DNA from: Engelhardtia mirabilis
GTDB lineage: Bacteria; Planctomycetota; UBA1135; GCA-002686595
Reading direction: 5' to 3'
Assembly (NCBI GenBank): GCA_007751255.1
Contig: CP036296.1
Coordinates: 6,138,001-6,202,000 of the forward strand
DNA: 64,000 nt
Shown here: positions 15,675 to 23,700 of the stretch, in pieces
How the letters are laid out: each line of letters starts with the position of its first letter
Numbering within the stretch: position 1 is the stretch's first letter
Made by a program: the position numbers and the translations under genes
Notes under the pieces: model-generated
Told to the model about the DNA's origin: nothing
Database searches by the model: none
What the model saw: the letters and a program-made list of their open reading frames with translations, nothing else

Positions 15675-18152
15675 TCAGTCCGGGGCTCGCTCCTGCGATC
15701 CGTTCTCCGCGACGCGCACCGTCACCGGCCAGCCGGGGTATTGCCGCCCACCCGGCCCCGCGAACCTCGGCCAGCATTCGAATGTCACCTCGCGCGCGCC
15801 GGGGTCCAGGCGCACCAGCCCATAGCCGGGCATGCCGCGGAACAGGGCCATGGGCGAGAGCTCGCCACCCGCCAACTCGCGCAGCGCCGCGTCCTCCATC
15901 GGGTTCGCGGCGGCGTGGACCGTCACCAGGTTGCCGAGCCCGTCGGTGAACTCACCGGTGTAGTCCGCCGGCTGCGGGAGTTCCGCCGGCCGACCGCTGG
16001 CTGCCAGACTCGGCCACCAGGCCCGCGGGTAGAAGTTCGCGATCGACGGACCCGTGAAGTCGAAGACCGCGTCGCCCGGGGCCTCGATGCCGTGCTGCAC
16101 CAGGGTCGCCAGGTGCTGGTCCCCGGCCAGGTGCACCGCTCCCGCCCGGCGCAGGAGCGCGACCGCGCGATCGCGACCCGAGCGCGGCCAGCCGTTGCTG
16201 TCGAGGTCCGCGCCGAGCCGCTCGAGCGCGGCGCCGTGGTGAGTCGCCATGCCGGCGAAGGGTGACTGGGACACCGCGACCTTCATCCGCGCGCCGCGGT
16301 CCGCCTCGGCCCAGCGCGCCAGGAACGCCTCCTGGGCCTCGCCCAACAGTTGCAGCCCCGGCGGATCGAGCAGCGCCCGATCCTCGGGTGGACTCGCCCA
16401 GTGGTCGGGCCGATCGGTGTCCGTCTCCGGCATCCGCTCGTCCAGGCAGCCGCTCTTGAACTTGCGGTCCTCCAGGATCGCGATCGACGCGCAGCCCCAG
16501 ACCAGCTCGCCGTAGCGCGCCGGCAGGCCCTGGGCGATCACGCCTCCCGGGTGCGCGGTGTCTGGCAGGTGTGACGTCTGGGTCGCCTCGACCACCGCCA
16601 CGAACTCCGCGGGGTGCTGGTAGCCCCCCGCCTGCTGCTGCGTCGCGACGATGCCGCCCTCGCCCCACAGGTTGCCCTGGTACACGTCGTGGTCGTCGGG
16701 CAGCACGATCGTCGGCCGCGTGCGCGTCAGGTCGCGGAAGGCCAGGCACCAGATCAGCCACTTGTAGAGGTAGTCGAGTTCGAGGTTCTGGCGGTCCACG
16801 CCGGTCGGCGACGCGCCCTCGTAGACCTGGTCGCCGACGAAGGCGTACAGGTCGGGCTCGTGGGCAGCGAGGTTCGCGACGAGGTCGGCATGGGGAAACC
16901 AGGACCCCGTGCGCCAGTCGCCGCGGTCGACGCCGCCGCTCGCGCCCCAGCCGCCGACCAGGTCGTGGGAGACCTGGTGACAGCAGTTGAGCAGGGCGAT
17001 CTCGAGGGGTGCGTCCGGCGCCGGCTGGCGGGGCACGTCGATGTAGGTCGTGTAGGGGTCGGCAGTCGACCCGGCGATGGTCCGCACCCCCTCCCGCATG
17101 CGGAAGGGCACGAACACCGTGGCGACGAGGGTCTGGGACTTGCTCGAGTCCCAATCGTCGATATCGAAGCTGGCTGTCCAGGACTCCGGAAGGACCTCTT
17201 CAATGGAGACGAGGGCCAGAGATCCGTCCTCGAGGATCGAGAGGACCGCGGAGGTCGGGCCTCCTGCGTGGGTCTCGGGCAGCGGCATCATCTGCAGGGT
17301 CAGCCTCAGCCGGTCACCGCTGATCGTGTAGAGCGCCGAGACGATCGGCGAGAGCTCCTGCCGCGGCTCCACCGCGCCCTCGCGGCCGACGATCCGCAGG
17401 TCGTCGAAGCGGAAGGCCGCGCCGGGGCCCTTGCCGCTCGGCCCCGGGTCGGCGACCAACCCCACCTGTCCGCGCAGGCCCACGTCGGGGAGGTCGCCGT
17501 CGGCAGGGGCGGCGACGGCCGCCACGCGCTGCAGCACTTCGCCCGACTCCGGGTCGCGCGCCTCGAGCGTGAGTCGGTGCCCACCTTCGCCGTCCGGCTC
17601 GAGGTCCAGACCCAGGCGCAGGCCGTCCGCCGGCAGCGGCGTCGGTCGCCCGTCCACGGCTCGCGCGTCCAGTCGCGCGACGGCCTGGGGCGAGTCGAGT
17701 CGTTCGATCGCGAGCTGCCCCGACGCGCTCACCCCGGCGAACCAGCCGAAGCCGCGGCCGACCGTGCCCTGGACGAGCAACCCGTGCAGCGGGTGCACGC
17801 CGTCCTCGGGCCCCGCGCCGCCGGCGCCCACGAGGAACCCGGCCCAGGCCCCCGGCTCGAGCTCATCGGAGCCCGCTCCGACGGTGACCTCCAGCCGACG
17901 CGGCTCGTCCGCGCGCGACCACGCGCCGGCCGCGATCGCCGTGCGCCAACGCAGGCCCGCGGGCCCGACGCACTCCAGGGCCTCGTCGCGGATCCGCCAG
18001 TCCTGCAGTCGATTGCCCCACAGCCCCTCGCCCAGCCAGTAGCGGTCGGCGGCGCGAGTCCAGTCCTCGGCGAGGGCGAGCGGGAGCTCGCCCTCACCGC
18101 TGGCGGGTGCGGGGAGCTGGGCGACGGCGAAGACCAGGGCGGCGCAGAGCAT
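15675..18152 (-). CDS. Secreted PhoD-like metallophosphatase
   Basis: An 825-residue exported protein. ATG 18152 gives a short signal peptide (MLCAALVFAVAQLPAPASG). Residues ~30-260 look like a beta-sandwich concanavalin-type domain (SGEVLQRV, FRFDDLRIVG). The PhoD-type metallophosphatase domain follows from about residue 385: IALLNCCHQVSHD, then YAFVGDQVYEG with the metal Asp, VLPDDHDVYQGNLWGEGG, and HLAGDQHLATL near residue 690. The family uses Fe/Ca or similar metals to cleave phosphate esters; planctomycete members with front domains are mostly uncharacterised. It is divergent from the methyltransferase gene that starts 98 bp away. Confidence 0.85.
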   Translation of the reverse strand: MLCAALVFAVAQLPAPASGEGELPLALAEDWTRAADRYWLGEGLWGNRLQDWRIRDEALECVGPAGLRWRTAIAAGAWSRADEPRRLEVTVGAGSDELEPGAWAGFLVGAGGAGPEDGVHPLHGLLVQGTVGRGFGWFAGVSASGQLAIERLDSPQAVARLDARAVDGRPTPLPADGLRLGLDLEPDGEGGHRLTLEARDPESGEVLQRVAAVAAPADGDLPDVGLRGQVGLVADPGPSGKGPGAAFRFDDLRIVGREGAVEPRQELSPIVSALYTISGDRLRLTLQMMPLPETHAGGPTSAVLSILEDGSLALVSIEEVLPESWTASFDIDDWDSSKSQTLVATVFVPFRMREGVRTIAGSTADPYTTYIDVPRQPAPDAPLEIALLNCCHQVSHDLVGGWGASGGVDRGDWRTGSWFPHADLVANLAAHEPDLYAFVGDQVYEGASPTGVDRQNLELDYLYKWLIWCLAFRDLTRTRPTIVLPDDHDVYQGNLWGEGGIVATQQQAGGYQHPAEFVAVVEATQTSHLPDTAHPGGVIAQGLPARYGELVWGCASIAILEDRKFKSGCLDERMPETDTDRPDHWASPPEDRALLDPPGLQLLGEAQEAFLARWAEADRGARMKVAVSQSPFAGMATHHGAALERLGADLDSNGWPRSGRDRAVALLRRAGAVHLAGDQHLATLVQHGIEAPGDAVFDFTGPSIANFYPRAWWPSLAASGRPAELPQPADYTGEFTDGLGNLVTVHAAANPMEDAALRELAGGELSPMALFRGMPGYGLVRLDPGAREVTFECWPRFAGPGGRQYPGWPVTVRVAENGSQERAPD

Positions 18153-18249
18153 GGCCGAGGATAGGACCGATCCCCGGAGGGGGAACTCCCCGGTCCGCCC
18201 CCTCCAGCCCGGGGCCCAGCCTGCCGAGTCGACTCCCAGGAGACTCCCC

Positions 18250-19083
18250 ATGACGACCCAAGCCGAACTCGCCCGCATGGCCCCGCCGGAGACGGCGAAC
18301 GAGCCCCTGTTCACCGACCCCGACCTGGCCGCCTTCGCCGAGTACCTGCAGACCTACTCCGCGGCCGAGGGCTGGTTCGCGATCGAGTCCGCCGCCATCT
18401 GGGACAGCCTGCTGGCCTTCCAGGAGCGACGCAACTGGGGCGGGCACCTGCTCGAGGTCGGCGTCTACAAGGGCAAGTCCGCGGCCCTGATGGCCAAGCG
18501 CGCCAAGTCGTCCGAACACGTCTGGCTGATCGACCGCTTCCTGCGCCGCTCCGACGTGCAGCGAACCCTGGCCGAGGTGATCGAGCCCGCGGACCCCCGC
18601 CTGCACCTGGAGAACTTCGACTCGTTCCAACTGCAGCGCCACCCGGGCCTGGTCGACCAGTTCGGCAAGTTCCGCTTCCTCCACATCGACGGCGAGCACT
18701 CCGCCGCCGCCGTGCAGGAGGACCTGGCCATGGCCCACGCCTACGGTTCGCGCGAGTGCCTGGTCTCGGTGGACGACATCCTGAGCTGGACCTACCCCCA
18801 GCTCACCGAGTCGCTGTTCCGCTACCTGCGCGAGCACCCCGACCACTTCTCGCTGGTGCTGATCGGCTTCAACAAGGCCTACCTGGCGCGCCCCGCCTAC
18901 GCCCACGAGTACCTGAAGTACTGCCGCGAGGACCTGATCGGTCGGCTCGAGCGCATCGGCATCGACGCCCAGTTGTCGAAGTCCAGCTACCCCGCCGAGC
19001 TGAACGCCTTCGGCATCGGCCCGCGCCACGACGGCCAGGCCTACCGCGGCCTGGACCACGACAACTCGATCATCCTGTACTGA
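18250..19083 (+). CDS. Class I SAM-dependent methyltransferase (Methyltransf_24 type)
   Basis: A 277-residue protein; ATG 18250 is preferred because the upstream part of the frame is Pro/Arg-rich and overlaps the divergent promoter region. The SAM-binding signature is LLEVGVYKGKSAALMA (motif I), followed by VWLIDRFLRR (acidic strand 2 end) and FRFLHIDGEHSAAAVQEDL, then LVSVDDILSW. This pattern is typical of the Methyltransf_24 group found near cell-surface glycan or macrocin-type O-methylation genes. No substrate can be named. It is followed 83 bp later by an alpha/beta hydrolase lipoprotein in the same direction. Confidence 0.82.
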   Translation: MTTQAELARMAPPETANEPLFTDPDLAAFAEYLQTYSAAEGWFAIESAAIWDSLLAFQERRNWGGHLLEVGVYKGKSAALMAKRAKSSEHVWLIDRFLRRSDVQRTLAEVIEPADPRLHLENFDSFQLQRHPGLVDQFGKFRFLHIDGEHSAAAVQEDLAMAHAYGSRECLVSVDDILSWTYPQLTESLFRYLREHPDHFSLVLIGFNKAYLARPAYAHEYLKYCREDLIGRLERIGIDAQLSKSSYPAELNAFGIGPRHDGQAYRGLDHDNSIILY

Positions 19084-19166
19084 GGGCCATCGGCACGGTG
19101 GACGGCAGCTCCACGATCGAATAGCTCCACCTGGCGGTGTGGGCGAAGGTGTGCGACACCCTTGGG

Positions 19167-20699
19167 ATGCTCGTCGCCATCGCCCTCACCGTCGCGGCCG
19201 CGTGCCAGGGAGAGCCTCCGGCCGCCGCGCCCTTCCACGCCGTCGGCTTCCACTCGAGTTGGGTCCTCGACGAGGGCCGCCGCTATCGCTATCCGGGCGA
19301 TTCGGGGGCCGTCTACGGCGGTCCCCACGGGGCTCCCCGCCCGGTGTTGGTCAACGAGTGGTACCCGGCGACCGGGACCGACCCCGAGCGGGCCATGGTC
19401 CACGGGGACTACTTCGCGATCGAGTCGGCGGGCGAGCGGATCGCGCCCTTCGCCCAGGCCCTCGCCGAGTACGCGCGGGAGATCGCCCGCGAAGAAGTCG
19501 GCGCGCAGACCTTCGAAGCCGCGCTGAACACGCCAGCCCGCGTCTTTCGCGACGCGGAGCCCGCGACCGGCCCCTTCCCGGTCGTGCTCTACCACAGCGG
19601 CGCGGGGTCGAGCTTCGAGGACAACGCCGCCTTCTGCGCGCGCCTCGCGAGTCGCGGCTACGTGGTGCTCGGCAGCGCCTTCTGTCGCGCCGACGGGTCC
19701 GACCTCGGCATCGACGGCGGCGACGGGTCCGGCGACGACCTGGAGCTGCTCACGCGGCACGCGGCCAGCCTGCCCCATGCCGACGCGGGTCACCTGGCCC
19801 TGGCCGGGCACTCGGCCGGGGCTCAGGCGGTGCTGCGCCACGCCTGCAAGCCGTCGTCGCGGGTCGACGCTCTGGTGCTGCTCGACACGACGGTGGACTA
19901 CTACGGCCTCGACATGCCGCTGCATGCACGGCTGGTGGACGAGGTGCTCGCCGCGGCCGACGACCTCGCGCTGCCGCTGTTCGCGGCGGCGAGCAGTGAG
20001 GCGAGCTTCCAACTCTGCGACCGCCTGGATCGCTGCCGGCGGATCTACTGGACCGTGCCCGCGCTCGGGCACAACGAGTACATCGCCCAGGGGCTACAGG
20101 CGCTCACCGCCGACGATAGTGAGCACGCCACCGCGGTGCGCGCGGCCCACACGAGGCTCGTCGACGACGCCGTGGCCTTCCTCGACGCCGAGCTGCGCGG
20201 CGAGGGCGGCGCGCTCGCGCGGGCCATCTCGGCGGGCCGCGCCTCGACGATCGGTGGGCCCGCGCCCCACGTGGAGCTCGCCGAGGTGGGCGTGGCGGCG
20301 CCGGCGCCCTACGACCCGCAATCGCCGAATCCACCCACTCCGCGGCAGCTCCCGCACCTATTGCGCGAGCGGGGCCCGGCGCTGACCGGCGAGGTGCTCG
20401 TGCGCTTCGCCGGCCGCGGCTGCCCCTGGGAGGAGAGCAACATGGTGCTGGGGTCGCTCCTGTGGGAGCTGGTCGAGACCGAGGGCCGCGTGGGCGAGGC
20501 CCGCGACCTCCTGGCCCGGATCGAGACCTTCCGGCCGCGCGTCACCAGCCTGTTCACCTTCCTCGCGGACTTCGCCGAGCTGGTCGGCCGACGCGCCGAC
20601 GCCCGCCGCGCGGTGGCGGTCCACAGCGCCCTCGCGCCGGACGACGAGGCACTGCGGAGCAGGCTCGCGGACCTCAGCGACCCGGCGTCGGATCGCTGA
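19167..20699 (+). CDS. Alpha/beta-hydrolase lipoprotein (PAF-acetylhydrolase/dienelactone-hydrolase-like)
   Basis: A 510-residue protein. ATG 19167 gives a lipobox signal (MLVAIALTVAAAC); a GTG at 19137 is possible but adds residues before the signal. Strand and oxyanion region VVLYHSGAGSS, nucleophile GHSAG with S216, and candidate catalytic histidine H302 in GHNEY identify an alpha/beta hydrolase of the platelet-activating-factor acetylhydrolase-like group. Residues ~390-510 are helical and Arg/Leu/Ala-rich, resembling TPR-type packing. It likely hydrolyses an ester at the cell surface; the substrate is unknown. The gene ends 13 bp from the convergent alpha-2-macroglobulin gene. Confidence 0.8.
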   Translation: MLVAIALTVAAACQGEPPAAAPFHAVGFHSSWVLDEGRRYRYPGDSGAVYGGPHGAPRPVLVNEWYPATGTDPERAMVHGDYFAIESAGERIAPFAQALAEYAREIAREEVGAQTFEAALNTPARVFRDAEPATGPFPVVLYHSGAGSSFEDNAAFCARLASRGYVVLGSAFCRADGSDLGIDGGDGSGDDLELLTRHAASLPHADAGHLALAGHSAGAQAVLRHACKPSSRVDALVLLDTTVDYYGLDMPLHARLVDEVLAAADDLALPLFAAASSEASFQLCDRLDRCRRIYWTVPALGHNEYIAQGLQALTADDSEHATAVRAAHTRLVDDAVAFLDAELRGEGGALARAISAGRASTIGGPAPHVELAEVGVAAPAPYDPQSPNPPTPRQLPHLLRERGPALTGEVLVRFAGRGCPWEESNMVLGSLLWELVETEGRVGEARDLLARIETFRPRVTSLFTFLADFAELVGRRADARRAVAVHSALAPDDEALRSRLADLSDPASDR

Positions 20700-20712
20700 G
20701 GCCGCGCGCCGG

Positions 20713-23700
20713 CTACTCCACGCCCAACTGCAACTCGATCGAGTTCCCCGCCAGGTCGGGCGCGTACATCGCGGCGGCCGTCGCGGGCAGGGCCGCGAAG
20801 GTGCCGGGCGTCTGGGCGCGCAGGGTCGTGCGCAGCTCCCAGGTGCCGGCGGGCAGGCGGTCGATGAAGCTGACCACGCGGGTGTCGCGCAGCTCGCGGT
20901 AGACCCATTGGGACCGGCCGGTGTAGCCGACGCCAGCAAGCGGTTGGCGGTCGCCGGTGGTCTGTGGCAGGGCCAGGGGGTCGTCGCCGAAGCGCTGGGC
21001 GACTTCGTCAGCGCGCAGCTCCTGGGCCCAGGCGGGGCCGCCGGAGGTGAGCTCGACGGCTTCGAAGCCGGCGGCCTTGTGGTCCTCGACGATCACGTAC
21101 TCGAGGGGCACGCGGGTGTGGAGGGTGACCACGACTTCGACGCGGTCGCCGCTCGCGACGACGTCGCCGTGGGCCAGGGGCACGCGCTCGAAGACCGTGC
21201 CGGCGAGGAGCGTCTCGCGCGGCGCCAGGTGGAACACGTCGCGGCGCACGACCAGCTCGTTCGCGCGGGGCGCGATGCGCTCCTCGATCGAGAAGGTGCG
21301 GGCGGTGACGTGCCAGTAGAGCCGGCGCGGCGGGCCCTGCTGCTCGAGGGCGACCACGTGGCGACCCTCGCCGAGATTGCTCACGGGCCAGCGCAGGGGC
21401 TGGATCCACGGGCGCGACGGGTCGAAGCTGCCGCCGCCGATCTCGGTGCCGTCGACCAGCAGGCGGAACTCGCCGGGCGCTTCGAGCTCGCCACGGGCGC
21501 GCACGGCGTCGACCAGGGCCAGCACGCAGATGGCCGTGTCGCGGGTGCTCTTCCAGCGGGCGCCGCGGCGGTTCAGCACCAGCCATTCGATGGCCGGCTC
21601 CACCAGCGCGTTGTCGGGGTCGACCGCCAGGAGCGCGCGCAGGGCGAAGGCCGTGGCCTCGGTCCCGTCCTGGCTCCAGCGGTAGCCGATGCCGTCGTCG
21701 CCCCAGTGGGCGGTCAGTCGACCGCTCGCAGCGATGCCGGGTTGCAGCACCCCGCCGCTGCCGTCCTCGCGCACCACGCCGTCGGCGAGGTTCCGAAGCA
21801 GCACGGCGGCCTGCTCGTCACGGCCCAGGTCGTGGGCCGCGAGCAGGAGCGCGGCCAGGCCGTAGGCGCCCAGGGACTGGCGACCCGAGTAGGTCAGGTC
21901 GAAGGCGCGACCCACGGCCTCGCTGATCTGCAGCTTCGCGCCGCCCGCGTCCTCGAGGCTGCGGCGAGCCGCCGCCCAGGCGTGCAGCTCCCAGGCGCCG
22001 AGTTGGGTGTCGGCCTCGGTCTGCACCAGTCGTTGCTCGAGCCAGCGCGCGCCGTTCTCGATCGCCCCGCGCGGAACGTCCACACCGGCGTCCAAGGCGA
22101 GCGCCAGGGACCACACCGCGTAGCCGGTCATGAACGCGTCCGCGCTGCCGCCGGGCCACCAGGAGAAGCCCCCGTCGCCGCGCTGCATGGACAGCACCCG
22201 CTCGAGACCGTCCGCGACCATGGCGTCGATCTTGGGCAGGGTGGCCTCGCGCTCGGTGTCGGGGGCGCGCACGTGGCTCGGCGGATCGAAGGTCGACCTG
22301 GCGACGGCTTCGCGGTCGAAGCCGAGCTCCTCGAGCGCGCCCAGGGCCACCACCGTCGGCACGAAGCGCGACAGGGTCTGCTCCAGACAGCCGTAGGGGT
22401 AGTCGGCCAGGTAGGGCAGGGCCGCGATGGCCGTGCTCGCGAGGCTCGGCGTGATGACCACGTCGACGGCGGTCGAGCCCGGCCGCGCCGGCGGCAGGTC
22501 GACGACCAGCTCCGCGCGCTCGGAGTCCGCGACCCCGGCCGCGGCGATGACCACGTCCAGGCCGTGCTCGATCACCGGCAGGATGCGCTCGATGCCGTCC
22601 GAGCGCTCGGATGAGGCCACCATGGCCATGAACTTCGCCTCGCCCGCGCCGCCGGCGCGCACGAGCCAGTCGACCGTGACCTCGGCCCCGGCCGGCACCG
22701 TGACCATTCCAGCCTCGCTGTCCACGACCCCACCTGCCAGGGGCCCGACGATCTGCGCCGCGTCGAAACCGGCGATCGGCGTCGTCAGGAGGACCTGACA
22801 GGGGATCGCCGCGTCGGTGTCGTTGCGCACGAGGGTCGAGACGACCGCTTCGTCGCCGGCCACCAAGAAGCGCGGCGTCGCCAGGCGCAGGAGCAGCGGC
22901 AGGGTCGTGCGGGCCGCCGAGCGGCGCTCGAGGCCGAAGGACGAGTGCTCGTCGCAGGCCACCGCGCCGAGCTTCCAGCGCGTGGTCGAGTCGGGCCAGG
23001 TGAACTTCAACTGCGCCGCTCCGTCAGCGTCGGTAACGACGTCCGCGTCCCACAAGGCCGTCTCGCGGAAGTCGACGCGGACGCTTGCAGTCGGCGTCCC
23101 GGCGCCAGCGAGGGCGAAGAACTGGACACCCGGAGGCCCGGCGAGAGCCATGTCTCGACTCATCGCGGGCGTGGCGGACTCGGCGTAGCCCAACCGCTCG
23201 ATTCCCTGGCCGAGGAAGAAGTCGGAGTCACCGGCTTCCCGGCCACCGACTCCTGCGCGCACCTTCCTCGTCTCGTACTGCACCCCCACCGTGTCGCCGG
23301 GTCCGCGGTAACCCTGCGCCTCGCGCTCCGACCGCCAACCGAACTCGTCGGTCAGCTCGAAGCGGCCGTAGGCGTTGCGCTCGAAGCTGGTAGCGCGCGA
23401 CGCCCGCCACCAGGAGCTCTGGCCGAAGTAGGTCAAGCGCGGATCGCCCGACGCCTCGGCCGCGATCGCCGTGAGCGACTCGTCGAACAGGGTCACCGAC
23501 AGGTGCGACTCCACCGGCTCGCCGGCGTGGTCGCGCACGGTCAGGTCCAGCGTCGCCACGTCACCGGGCTCGTAGACCTCGCGGTCGAGCTCGGCGTCGA
23601 TCGCCAGGACGTGCTGCGCCGGCGGCACGACCAGCGTCTCGCTGTCCGTCAAGAGCTGCCCGTCCTGCACCGCGAAGATGCTCAGGTACGTCTGCGGCAC